From assembly GCF_004769635.1 (NCBI RefSeq), contig NZ_RQGH01000011.1, positions 333,501-397,500 of the forward strand: a stretch of DNA of 64,000 bases, given 5' to 3'. The position numbers and the translations under genes are program-made. Under the pieces are notes generated by a model. That model saw only the letters and a list, made by a program, of their open reading frames with translations. It was not told where the DNA came from and made no database searches. The DNA is from Leptospira jelokensis (GTDB lineage Bacteria; Spirochaetota; Leptospiria; Leptospirales; Leptospiraceae). This document shows, in pieces, positions 29,307 to 38,084 of this stretch (its first letter is position 1; each line of letters starts with the position of its first letter).

Positions 29307-30371
29307 TTGAACTTCGACGAAATCTCGAAACATCTTGGAAACGACGCGGAATCCCTCCTTGGATTCAAATCGCCAAAAATAGCAAAAGAACTCATTCACG
29401 TACCTGGTAGCGACTGGGTAGACAGAATTTTTGCACCCACAGACAGGTCCATCCCTGTTCTCAGAAGCATTCAAACTTTACTTGGGCATGGCCGACTCGG
29501 TGGGACAGGGTATGTATCCATCCTTCCAGTAGACCAAGGAATTGAACACTCCGCTGGAGCTTCGTTTGCCAAAAACCCGATTTACTTTGATGGCGAAAAC
29601 ATCATCAAACTTGCAATGGAAGGTGGCTGTAATGGTGTGGCAACCACACTCGGAGTGCTTGGGTCTGTGGCGCGTAAGTATGCTCACAAAATCCCTTTCA
29701 TTTTAAAGATCAACCACAATGAACTCCTCACATACCCAAACAAAAGTGAACAAATCCTTTTTGCCACTGTGAAACAAGCGTATGACCAAGGTTGTGTTGC
29801 CATCGGTGCCACAATTTATTTTGGGTCTGCAGACGCAGGTCGTGAGATCGTTGAGATTTCAAAAGTGTTCCAAATGGCACATGAACTTGGAATGGCGACC
29901 ATCCTTTGGTGTTATATCAGAAACAATGCGTTCAAAAAAGACAAAGACTACCATGTTTCTGCTGACTTAACAGGACAAGCAAACCACTTAGGTGTGACCA
30001 TCCAAGCGGACATCATCAAACAAAAGTTACCTGAAAATAATGGTGGATACAATGTTTTGAACCAAGAGTCTTCTTATGGAAAAACAGACAAACGTATTTA
30101 CTCGGATTTGACTTCTGACCACCCAATTGACCTCACTCGTTACCAAGTAGCAAATTGTTATATGGGAAGAGCGGGCCTTATCAATTCTGGTGGAGCATCT
30201 GGTGAAAACGATTTACAAGATGCTTTGAAAACAGCTGTGATCAACAAACGTGCTGGTGGAATGGGTCTCATTTCAGGAAGGAAAGCATTCCAAAAACCGA
30301 TGAAAGATGGAGTGGCATTACTTCACGCCATCCAAGACGTATACTTATCAAAAGAAATCACAGTGGCTTAA
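29307..30371 (+). CDS. Fructose-bisphosphate aldolase, class I (DhnA/FbaB type)
   Basis: A 354-residue Schiff-base aldolase of the archaeal/FbaB type. The family core includes [14 protein letters not shown] near the N-terminus, the substrate-side lysine in [11 protein letters not shown], and [12 protein letters not shown] followed by the aldolase helices. The C-terminal [19 protein letters not shown] binds the second phosphate. The start is TTG 29307 with AAGGAG at 29294-29299; the frame opens earlier at 29268 without such a site. It is likely cotranscribed with malQ. Confidence 0.92.
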   Translation: MNFDEISKHLGNDAESLLGFKSPKIAKELIHVPGSDWVDRIFAPTDRSIPVLRSIQTLLGHGRLGGTGYVSILPVDQGIEHSAGASFAKNPIYFDGENIIKLAMEGGCNGVATTLGVLGSVARKYAHKIPFILKINHNELLTYPNKSEQILFATVKQAYDQGCVAIGATIYFGSADAGREIVEISKVFQMAHELGMATILWCYIRNNAFKKDKDYHVSADLTGQANHLGVTIQADIIKQKLPENNGGYNVLNQESSYGKTDKRIYSDLTSDHPIDLTRYQVANCYMGRAGLINSGGASGENDLQDALKTAVINKRAGGMGLISGRKAFQKPMKDGVALLHAIQDVYLSKEITVA

Positions 30372-30380
30372 TCGAAAGCA

Positions 30381-32102
30381 TTGGGAACTTTGGTTCGTGT
30401 CAAACAAAGAAGGGCAGGGGTACTTGTATCTCTGCCCTCTATTGTTTCCACACATTCTTTTGAATGTGGTGACATTTATAGTTTATACCCCTTATGTGAT
30501 TGGGCAAAAGACATTGGCTTTAGCATCATCCAATTACTTCCTTTAAACGATACAGGATACGGATACTCACCTTACAGTGCCATCTCGGCTTTTGCGATAG
30601 ACCCTCTTTATATCTCTTTATACAAATTAGGACTCAATGTTCAGTCCCGTAAAAAAGAAATCGCCACCTTACACAACCATCCAAATCGCATTCGGAATCT
30701 AAAATTAGAAATAATTCGTTCTCACTTTGAATCGCATCAAAAAGAATCCTTAAAAGAGGCTTTGGAGTTTTTAGAAAAACAACCATGGTGTTACTCTTAT
30801 GTGACGTTCCGCGTATTATATGAAATGTACGAAGGGAAAAATTGGTGGGAATGGCCAATAGAATACCAAAATCCACAAACTGCAAAAGATTATATTTTTA
30901 CAAAAAATAGAGAAGAGGCGATGTTTTGGGTGTATTTGCAAAAAATCGCCTATGACCAGTTAAGTGCTGTTAAAATCCATTTAGAAGATAAAGGGATTTA
31001 TTTAAAAGGTGACATGCCAATCCTCACGGCTCGTAATTCCTGTGATGTTTGGGAACACCCAGAGTATTTTCTAATGGACTTACAGGCCGGAGCCCCTCCT
31101 GACCATTTTTCCCAAACAGGGCAAACATGGGGATTCCCTGTTTTGAATTGGGAAGTTTTACAAAAAAATCATTACAGTTGGTGGAAAGACCGTCTTTCGT
31201 ATTTAGAACATTTTTTCCATCTCTACCGCATTGACCATGTGATCGGTATGTACCGGATATGGGCGATCCCAAAAGAAGACAAAACAGCACTCAAAGGTTG
31301 GTTCCACCCCCAATTTGGAATTGAAACCAGTGAATTTTTAAAAGTAGGAATTGATCCTAAATCCATGGAAGAGATAGGTCTCATCCACGAATTCAAACCC
31401 AATCACTATATCTTCTATTGGGACTTTTGGAAAGAAACAAGTTACCAGTCCCTACCGGAAGAAACCAAAGCGAAATTATTCCCCCTCTCCCAACTACACA
31501 TTGCCGAGGAAGAAAGGCATTGGAGGGAGGCAGGTGAGGCGATTTTAGAAATTTTTGAATCCTTTTCTACCATGCTGCCTTGCGCCGAGGATTTGGGTTC
31601 TGTTCCTAGTTTCATTCGTGATTCATTATTTGAAAGGCAAATGATTGGGATTGATGTGGTGCGATGGACTAAATCCTTTACCACAGGGGAATTCATTTGG
31701 GAAGACCAATACCGTGAAAATGCAATTTCTGTTTTATCGACACATGACACGAGTTTGGTGATGGAATGGTGGAAAACCGAAGGGGACTTGGAATCCAAAC
31801 TCCAATTTTTCTTTGACCGAGTGGGAAAACCACGGCCAGAGACAGAAAACCAAATTTTAGAGGGCCTTTTGGAATTTGTTTTCCAAACCAAAAGTATCTT
31901 TTGCATCCAACTCTTTCAGGATTTGGCTCTCGGAGTTCCAGACCTCTTAGAAAATCCAGAAAAACACCGCATCAATTACCCGGGAACCCCTGATCATTCC
32001 AATTGGACCTACCGGTTTCCCATCCTCATTGAGGAATTTGTTTCCGACTTCCAAAGGAATTTTACCCTACGGAAACTCGTCCATTCTTCGGGTAGAAATT
32101 AG
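30381..32102 (+). CDS. malQ: 4-alpha-glucanotransferase (amylomaltase)
   Basis: MalQ rearranges alpha-1,4 glucans. Family motifs in the 573 residues are LPLNDTGYGYSPYSAIS near the N-terminus, YLKGDMPILTARNSCDVW, the nucleophile region FHLYRIDHVIGMYRIWAIP, the acid/base region CAEDLGSVPSF and LSTHDTSLVMEWW. It starts 9 bases after the aldolase stop at a TTG (30381, or 30390). Unlike many MalQ proteins there is no large N-terminal extension. No glycogen genes are seen nearby. Confidence 0.93.
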   Translation: MGTLVRVKQRRAGVLVSLPSIVSTHSFECGDIYSLYPLCDWAKDIGFSIIQLLPLNDTGYGYSPYSAISAFAIDPLYISLYKLGLNVQSRKKEIATLHNHPNRIRNLKLEIIRSHFESHQKESLKEALEFLEKQPWCYSYVTFRVLYEMYEGKNWWEWPIEYQNPQTAKDYIFTKNREEAMFWVYLQKIAYDQLSAVKIHLEDKGIYLKGDMPILTARNSCDVWEHPEYFLMDLQAGAPPDHFSQTGQTWGFPVLNWEVLQKNHYSWWKDRLSYLEHFFHLYRIDHVIGMYRIWAIPKEDKTALKGWFHPQFGIETSEFLKVGIDPKSMEEIGLIHEFKPNHYIFYWDFWKETSYQSLPEETKAKLFPLSQLHIAEEERHWREAGEAILEIFESFSTMLPCAEDLGSVPSFIRDSLFERQMIGIDVVRWTKSFTTGEFIWEDQYRENAISVLSTHDTSLVMEWWKTEGDLESKLQFFFDRVGKPRPETENQILEGLLEFVFQTKSIFCIQLFQDLALGVPDLLENPEKHRINYPGTPDHSNWTYRFPILIEEFVSDFQRNFTLRKLVHSSGRN

Positions 32103-32116
32103 AAATTTTTTCCGTT

Positions 32117-32728
32117 TTGACAGATTCGTTCAAGTATATCCTTTCCTTTTTTGGTAGAGTGGATACCTACTCTGGAGGTTCCCACTTGAGATTTGCAAAA
32201 GAGATGGCATTTTATTCTGCCTACCACCAAGAAAAACGGAATGTATGGATTCATGTTTTAGGTGTACCCACAATCACCTTTACCTTGTTTGTTGTCCTCA
32301 GTCGTTTTTCTTTGTTCGAATGGAATGGATGGAATGTTTCCGCATCCCTTGTGTTTACATTAGCTGTCCTCGGTTACTATTATACATTGGACGTAGTATT
32401 TGCTTTTGTCGCAACACTTCTGTTCGGTGGGCTTTTTGTCACGGCGGAATGGATCACGGCACAACTCCCTGCCCAAACAGCATGGACCATCTTTGGACTG
32501 GGGCAAGTGATCGGTTGGGGATCTCAATTTTATGGTCATTTTGTCTTTGAAAAAAGTAGGCCAGCCCTTTTTGACAATTTGTTCCAAGCTTTGGTATCGG
32601 CCCCACTCTTTGTCGTAGCCGATGTATTCTTTGAATTGGGTTACCGATTGGATTTAAAAAAAGCAGTGGATGATGAGTTAAAACAAAAAGGAGTTTGGAA
32701 AGACTTTAGCGTTCAAAAAACGGCTTAG
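32117..32728 (+). CDS. Mpo1-like (DUF962/YGL010w) membrane protein
   Basis: The segment YSAYHQEKRNVWIHVLGVP (about 33-51) is the family signature: a His of the YH pair and NxxIHxxGVP. Four hydrophobic segments follow. The yeast member Mpo1 is an iron-dependent dioxygenase in 2-hydroxy fatty acid degradation; HVLGVP and the later GHFVFEKSRPALF carry the conserved histidines. The start is uncertain: TTG 32117 lacks a ribosome site, and ATG 32204 would remove 29 residues but keep the signature. Confidence 0.82.
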   Translation: MTDSFKYILSFFGRVDTYSGGSHLRFAKEMAFYSAYHQEKRNVWIHVLGVPTITFTLFVVLSRFSLFEWNGWNVSASLVFTLAVLGYYYTLDVVFAFVATLLFGGLFVTAEWITAQLPAQTAWTIFGLGQVIGWGSQFYGHFVFEKSRPALFDNLFQALVSAPLFVVADVFFELGYRLDLKKAVDDELKQKGVWKDFSVQKTA

Positions 32729-32757
32729 ATTTTAGCGACTTAAGACTTTCTTTTTCT

Positions 32758-33549
32758 TTACGAATGCAAGTTTGGGTTTGTTTCACAAAAACAAACATTT
32801 GCTAGATGAGACCCTCCTAAAAATAGGGAGGGTTTCACTCCAAACATCTTTTTAAATGTCCGAGAGAGATGGGCTTGGTCACTAAACCCTGCCGCATGGG
32901 AAGCAGTTGTTAGATTTTCCCCGTTTTGCAGTAACCTTGCTGCGATGTGTAACCTTTGCCATAACAAATACTGCCGGAGTGGGATTCCCATATTCTCTTT
33001 GAAAAGATGCATGAAACGATCTTTTGAAATCCCCGTTTCTTTGGATAAATCGGAAAGCCGTATCGGATTTGGGAGGGTTTCTTTGATTCGTTTGATGGCA
33101 AGGTTGATCCTCTGGTCCCACTCTTTGTTTCCTTTTGCCGAACCAAGTACTTCTAAAATATCTTCATATACTTTCCTTGCGGTTTGGCAATTGAGTGAGT
33201 TTGTAAACAGAGGTTCTGCCAAAATTTGGATCCTTTGGATCGAAGGATTGTCGAGTAAGGCATAACTGCTTTGCATCTCAATTTTTTTGTATTCTTCCGA
33301 TTTTGGGTCCAATTGGATCACAACAATTTCTGTATGGCTTGCTTCCAAGCGATGGAAAAAATTGGGAGGGATGATGATGCCTTTTGTTTCGATGGTTTCC
33401 TTTTCCTTTGTGACCAACTGGAAAGCTGATTCTTTGGAAACTAAAATCGATACGGCGTAGTGGGAGTGAGGTTCTGTGACGAGACCTTGGGTTCCAAGTA
33501 AGATTCGTTCACCAAAGTAAAAAAGACTTCCTTTTCTTTTGCCATCCAT
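32758..33549 (-). CDS. AraC-family transcriptional regulator
   Basis: A 263-residue regulator with an N-terminal cupin-like sensing domain (TEPHSHYAVSILV, IIIPPNFFHRLEA) and a C-terminal pair of helix-turn-helix motifs. The signature is ITTASHAAGFSDQAHLSRTFKK-like, seen here as ASHAAGFSDQAHLSRTFKKM with GVKPSLF. The ligand is unknown. It is divergent from the transglutaminase-like gene with 49 bases between starts, so it may regulate that gene or itself. Confidence 0.92.
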   Translation of the reverse strand: MDGKRKGSLFYFGERILLGTQGLVTEPHSHYAVSILVSKESAFQLVTKEKETIETKGIIIPPNFFHRLEASHTEIVVIQLDPKSEEYKKIEMQSSYALLDNPSIQRIQILAEPLFTNSLNCQTARKVYEDILEVLGSAKGNKEWDQRINLAIKRIKETLPNPIRLSDLSKETGISKDRFMHLFKENMGIPLRQYLLWQRLHIAARLLQNGENLTTASHAAGFSDQAHLSRTFKKMFGVKPSLFLGGSHLANVCFCETNPNLHS

Positions 33550-33598
33550 ATACTAAAAAAATCTTACCTAGGGTTTTGAAAAAGGCAAGGATTATCGA

Positions 33599-35350
33599 AT
33601 GAAACAATGGATTTTGGGTTTCTTCCTAATGGTGATGGGAGGATCTCTTTCGGCCAAAGAAAAAGGGGAGTTTGTTTCCGATTGGGTTCCTGTACCTTCC
33701 AATCTCTCGATTCCCTTTGAGTTTTCCTTTCCTGGGTCAGAAACGGTAGAACTCTTTGAATCGTTTTTATACTTTCAAATCCATTTGTTTTTCCAAACCA
33801 AAAATAAAGACAAACAATTATCGATTTATCAATACAATTTGAATACTGCCAAATTCCAGACGATCCCTTGGAACAAAGGAAAAGTCCTTGGTTGGACAGA
33901 GTGTAAAGGAATGTTTTTGGTTCAAACCAAATTAAAGTTATATGGTGTGAATCCAAATACATGGGAAATCAAAAAGGATTGGGATCTCAGATCACAATCA
34001 TCCAACTGGAAAGACATCGTTTGTTCCGATGGGGATTTGTTTCGATTGGACAAAGACGAATTGGAGGTATTTGACTTAGAAACTTTGGAAGAAAAACCAA
34101 AGATTCCACTGCCTATGAAATCGGTGCAAAGGATTGTAAAGGGTTTTGAGAATGAAATCCTACTCATCTCCTCTTTTTCTGGCAATACCATCAAATCGTT
34201 TTCATTACTAGACAAACAAACAACAAAGGAATGGAAATTCCCGACAAACCACAGAGCTCTTTTCAAAATGACCCAACTAACCCCGGATCGATTTTTGGTA
34301 TTTGATCCCATTACGAAAATTTATGGGGAATGGATTTTGTTTGATGGTCAATTATTTCCAACCAGTGGCCTCTCCAAACGTTCTGATGGGAAAGCCATTC
34401 GTTTTTCACCGATCGAAAGCACAATCCATTTCCAATTGGAGCTAACTGCCACAAGTGATTTGCCAGAAACCAATTATCATGTCATCCTTCCGAAAAAAGA
34501 TACCTATGCGCAAGAGTTACGAGAAGAAACTTTTTATTCGCCTAGTGTTTTGAGTTTGGATGAAACAGGGAATCGAACTTTAACTGTCACCATTCCCAGT
34601 TTAAAAGAAGGAGAAACAAAGAGCATTCCAGTGTATTCTGGCAAACTCACCCGATACAAAATCCATTGGAAACTTGAGAGTGATATTTCCGTGAAACGAG
34701 AAGAATCGGAATCCAAATTTCCTAATGAACTCCGTGACGATTGGTTTCTGAAATTAGAGGATCCGATTGTCGTTGGGAAACGAGAAGAGTTATTCCAAGG
34801 AAAATCATCTGTAAAAGAGTTATTATTGGAAACAGCTAAGTATGTCTCTTCCATTCCTTACAAATCGGGTAAATTTGAAGCGGCTCCAAAAGTCATAGAA
34901 AAAAACAATGGAGGGTGCACAGAACATTCCTACGTCACCATGTCTTTGTTACGCGGAGTTGGGATCCCTGCACGTCTTGTTTGGAACTATCTCCCAACAG
35001 AGGCTTCAAGTGAAATGAGTTTTAACCATAAATATGTGGAAGTATGGGTAGAAGGGTATGGATGGATTCCTATGGAACCACTGGCGCCCCCCAGATCCAA
35101 ACCTGGTGTGACCCATGTTAGGCATCTGGTTTTTTCGGTTTTGCCAACTCCGGTTCATCCAAAAATATCTGGTGGCGACCGTTTGGTCCAACTCACGAAA
35201 GAACAACTTTCCTTGGGAAAAAAGGTTAAGATGAAACTGAACATCCTAAAGAAGGAAAAAGGCGAAAGTTCGGATGAGGGGGAAGACCTCCCATCCATTC
35301 CAAAAAACAACCGATCGATCCTTACGGGTGAGGAGATGGTTGTACCGTAA
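33599..35350 (+). CDS. Exported transglutaminase-like protein
   Basis: The 583-residue protein has a signal peptide (KQWILGFFLMVMGGSLSA), then about 270 residues of short strands resembling a beta-propeller or WD-like sensor. A C-terminal transglutaminase-like core has the catalytic Cys in NGGCTEHSYV (near 439) and the His in FNHKYVEVWVEGYGWIPMEP. Glu stands where the third catalytic residue is normally Asp (WxxxDP). The last 60 residues are charged and low complexity. Periplasmic protease or crosslinking activity is inference. Confidence 0.8.
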   Translation: MKQWILGFFLMVMGGSLSAKEKGEFVSDWVPVPSNLSIPFEFSFPGSETVELFESFLYFQIHLFFQTKNKDKQLSIYQYNLNTAKFQTIPWNKGKVLGWTECKGMFLVQTKLKLYGVNPNTWEIKKDWDLRSQSSNWKDIVCSDGDLFRLDKDELEVFDLETLEEKPKIPLPMKSVQRIVKGFENEILLISSFSGNTIKSFSLLDKQTTKEWKFPTNHRALFKMTQLTPDRFLVFDPITKIYGEWILFDGQLFPTSGLSKRSDGKAIRFSPIESTIHFQLELTATSDLPETNYHVILPKKDTYAQELREETFYSPSVLSLDETGNRTLTVTIPSLKEGETKSIPVYSGKLTRYKIHWKLESDISVKREESESKFPNELRDDWFLKLEDPIVVGKREELFQGKSSVKELLLETAKYVSSIPYKSGKFEAAPKVIEKNNGGCTEHSYVTMSLLRGVGIPARLVWNYLPTEASSEMSFNHKYVEVWVEGYGWIPMEPLAPPRSKPGVTHVRHLVFSVLPTPVHPKISGGDRLVQLTKEQLSLGKKVKMKLNILKKEKGESSDEGEDLPSIPKNNRSILTGEEMVVP

Positions 35351-35360
35351 GATCCATATG

Positions 35361-35391
35361 TTTTGTCTTACTTACGTAAGACAAAGTTTTC
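35361..35391. terminator. Bidirectional terminator between convergent genes
   Basis: A perfect 10-bp inverted repeat TTTGTCTTAC (35362-35371) / GTAAGACAAA (35376-35385) with a 4-base loop, then GTTTTC on the plus side. It includes the stop codon of the minus-strand hydrolase gene and lies 11 bases after the transglutaminase-like stop. Confidence 0.65.
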
Positions 35392-36480
35392 TCCATTTTT
35401 TGGCCCAGACTTACGGATGAAAAGGCGTTTGTCAACGGATACACCGAGTAACACTTGGTAGATGTCTGTGAGGATGGGTCTAGAAGAGTAATAGCCATGC
35501 CCAAGTCCACCAACTCCAAGGACTGGGTCATCCACTTCGTTCACATTGATCACGTCCACTCCCGAATACTTAAAACACATTCCTGCCCGTGGTGCCCCGT
35601 TTACTTTTTGCGAAGCGATGAGGGCATTGTCACCTGGTGAACAATATAAGGTGATCCGTTCTGATGATTTTTTGAGGTCACTCAGTAAAAGTTCAAATTC
35701 ATTTTTATCAAAGTCAGGTGCATTTAAAATGAGTTCCGAAATGAAATTTGATTTTCCCGATTTTACAAGAGAAGCGATGGAAGGCAACACGACTTGGTGA
35801 CCCATACTGTGCACAACAAGTTGGATTTTTTTGCCAGTGGATGTGATTTCCGTTAAAAAGTTTGCAAAGGGTTCACGGTTGATTTTTGCTTCAGTGAAAT
35901 TCAAATCATAGGTAGACTTCACCATCACTTGGCTAAGGACTCCCGCATCAGCCCCAGCAGGCCAAGAATACACAACCACTTCGCCAGGGAATTTGAGATC
36001 GTATTTGATTTGCCCTGCCCGTAAAACCGCTTCATCAAAATTGACATTGAACCCGTGGACAAATACCAATACTTCTTCGCTTCCAGATGATTTGATTTTG
36101 GATAAAAATTCTTTTCCATCTGCATTCACTCGGCCTTTGAATTGGAAAAAGGAATGTTTGTCTTGGGAATTATCGAATGAGATATCACCAATGATGTGTT
36201 TTGCGGGAACATTTACGATACAAATTCCATAATGAGGGTTGATATCTGTTATAAATCCAAAACTATTCCCATCGCAGCGGTCTTTTGCACCCATTTCCCT
36301 TCTTGTTGTGACAAAATGTACGTTTAGGTTTTTGGTTTCATCAAAAGGATCAGCAATGCGTTTGTTGATTTGGTCTCCAATTTTGGGAGCACAGGCTGTG
36401 GTTAAAAAAACAAAAAAGAAAATCGGAACAAAGAAAAAATATTTTGAAACGGTATTGGTTGCTGATGGTTTGTACTTCAT
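35368..36480 (-). CDS. DUF900 alpha/beta-hydrolase lipoprotein
   Basis: The N-terminus is a lipoprotein signal with hydrophobic core FFFVPIFFFVFL and lipobox LTTAC (Cys near 30). The body matches DUF900 (alpha/beta hydrolase of unknown function): VLVFVHGFNVNFDEAVLRAGQ, VVYSWPAGA, and the nucleophile elbow in LVVHSMGHQV. A candidate acid/His pair lies in the NAPDFDKNEF and GLGHGYY regions. Substrate unknown. The ATG overlaps the stop of the M23 peptidase gene (ATGA), so it is coupled to an envelope cluster. Confidence 0.88.
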   Translation of the reverse strand: MKYKPSATNTVSKYFFFVPIFFFVFLTTACAPKIGDQINKRIADPFDETKNLNVHFVTTRREMGAKDRCDGNSFGFITDINPHYGICIVNVPAKHIIGDISFDNSQDKHSFFQFKGRVNADGKEFLSKIKSSGSEEVLVFVHGFNVNFDEAVLRAGQIKYDLKFPGEVVVYSWPAGADAGVLSQVMVKSTYDLNFTEAKINREPFANFLTEITSTGKKIQLVVHSMGHQVVLPSIASLVKSGKSNFISELILNAPDFDKNEFELLLSDLKKSSERITLYCSPGDNALIASQKVNGAPRAGMCFKYSGVDVINVNEVDDPVLGVGGLGHGYYSSRPILTDIYQVLLGVSVDKRLFIRKSGPKNGENFVLRK

Positions 36481-37601
36481 TTGTATGAAAATCCTTTGAT
36501 GAGTTTTGTGGGATTGATGTTTTTACCATCTTTAATGACTTCGAAATGTAAGTGGGGGCCAAAACAATAACCAGTGCATCCAGACCGAGAGATGACCTTT
36601 CCGGCACTCACATAATCCCCTTCTTTGACATAGAGCTTTGAATTGTGAGCATACAACGTTTGGTAATTGTCATCGTGTGATAAAATGATCGCATTCCCAT
36701 ACCCACCCATCCAACCAGAGAAAGTGACCTTTCCTTTCCTTGCTGCATATACGGATTCGTAATTGGCCCTTAGGTCAAGTGCCATATGGAATTTGTATTG
36801 GGGATAAGAACGAGTCCCCCAACCAGAGGTGATGACCTTGGATGCGACAGGGATCCTCCAAACAGGCCCTGTTTCTGGGATTACAGCACCCGGTAGGAAA
36901 ACCTTTTGGCCAGATTTAAACAAATCATAATCTTCTAATTGGTTTTCGGCATAGATGTCATCGATTTTGACTTTATAATAATCAGCGACTTTTGCGAGGG
37001 TTTCCCCTTTTTTTAATTTGTACATTAACCCTTGTTTGTTGGGAATGTTCAGAATTTGGCCAGAAATTAAAGAGACTTCGGGGTTGATCCCGGAGCTACC
37101 GGCAATGGATTCAACAGAAACTTTGAACCGACGGGCAATGTCGGATAAGGTTTCATTTTTTTTCACTTTGTATTGGGTGACTTTTAGTTTTTTGTTTTTG
37201 TTGTCAGCGAGTTTGTCGAGTTCTGCTGACCTAAGGATTGCCATTTTTTTATCTTCGGTTTCTTGTAAGTATTTGGCATCAGCAAGTTTTGCTTCTTTGT
37301 CCTTCGTGTCGTTTTCTTCTACCTCAGTTGACATACTGAGGAATTCTTTTTCCATCAAACTTTCTTCGTAGGTTTGTTTGTCGACGATGATAGAAAGTAA
37401 AAAAGCAATGAGAAACGAAAAGGTGAGTAGTGGTAAAATCCGATACCGTTTGCGATTGAGATCGATTGTGCCGTGTAGGACACTTGATTGTGACTGGAGG
37501 TTATAAAAATACTTACCTGGGGAAACTTGGATGACGTTTATGTTTCCCCAACGTAACACATGCTTGCCGATCGTAGACTTTTCAGGTGAACGAAGTAGCA
37601 T
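36477..37601 (-). CDS. LysM-M23 peptidoglycan endopeptidase, membrane-anchored
   Basis: A 374-residue protein with a cytoplasmic N-terminus of about 50 residues, one membrane helix (ILPLLTFSFLIAFLLSIIV), a coiled segment (KEAKLADAKYLQETEDKKM) and two LysM domains. The LysM domains begin at YKVKKNETLSDIARRF (about 145) and YKLKKGETLAKVADYY (about 195). A C-terminal M23 domain has zinc ligands in FHMALDLRA and HLHFEV. It directly follows the bactofilin gene; bactofilin-M23 pairs control cell shape in several bacteria. Confidence 0.93.
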   Translation of the reverse strand: MLLRSPEKSTIGKHVLRWGNINVIQVSPGKYFYNLQSQSSVLHGTIDLNRKRYRILPLLTFSFLIAFLLSIIVDKQTYEESLMEKEFLSMSTEVEENDTKDKEAKLADAKYLQETEDKKMAILRSAELDKLADNKNKKLKVTQYKVKKNETLSDIARRFKVSVESIAGSSGINPEVSLISGQILNIPNKQGLMYKLKKGETLAKVADYYKVKIDDIYAENQLEDYDLFKSGQKVFLPGAVIPETGPVWRIPVASKVITSGWGTRSYPQYKFHMALDLRANYESVYAARKGKVTFSGWMGGYGNAIILSHDDNYQTLYAHNSKLYVKEGDYVSAGKVISRSGCTGYCFGPHLHFEVIKDGKNINPTKLIKGFSYK

Positions 37602-37620
37602 GTGTTAAATGGAATTTAGG

Positions 37621-38025
37621 TTAGTCCTTTGAATCTAAAGATTTGATTCCGCCGAAGGATTCTTCTACAATTTTGCGAACGTCTTTTTTCTGACCGCCAG
37701 TGATTGTGATGTTTCCTTTTGCTACGACACCTTTTTGAAGTTCTAAATAAGGAGCAGTGATGTCACCTAACATACGCCCAGTTCCTTCTAATTTTACTTC
37801 GTTTTCGGCTTTGATATTACCAATGAGGGTTCCGGAGACAATGACTTCTCTGGCACTGATATTGGTTTTGACCTTACCGGTTTCTCCAATGACGAGTGCG
37901 TCTTCTGTTTTGATATCACCTTCGAATTTTCCATCGATTCTGAGTGAACCTGCGATATAAAATTTACCTTCAAATATCGACCCTGGTCCGATAACGCTGT
38001 TGATGGAATCCTTACCTATTGCCAT
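37621..38025 (-). CDS. Bactofilin
   Basis: A 134-residue cytoskeletal protein. The core is a right-handed beta helix of short repeats with regularly spaced Gly, Ile and Val: GSIFEGKFYIAGSLRIDGKFEGDIKTEDALVIG-type turns, beginning at IGPGSIFEG (about 12). Bactofilins polymerise without nucleotide and recruit wall enzymes. The gene lies 20 bases upstream of the LysM-M23 peptidase and downstream of PBP1A. Several bactofilins exist in Leptospira; this is one of them. Confidence 0.93.
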   Translation of the reverse strand: MAIGKDSINSVIGPGSIFEGKFYIAGSLRIDGKFEGDIKTEDALVIGETGKVKTNISAREVIVSGTLIGNIKAENEVKLEGTGRMLGDITAPYLELQKGVVAKGNITITGGQKKDVRKIVEESFGGIKSLDSKD

Positions 38026-38084
38026 TCCTGCTCCTTTTCCCCTTCTGTGAGAATCAAAATTTTCGGTCTATCTGACAAGCCTTT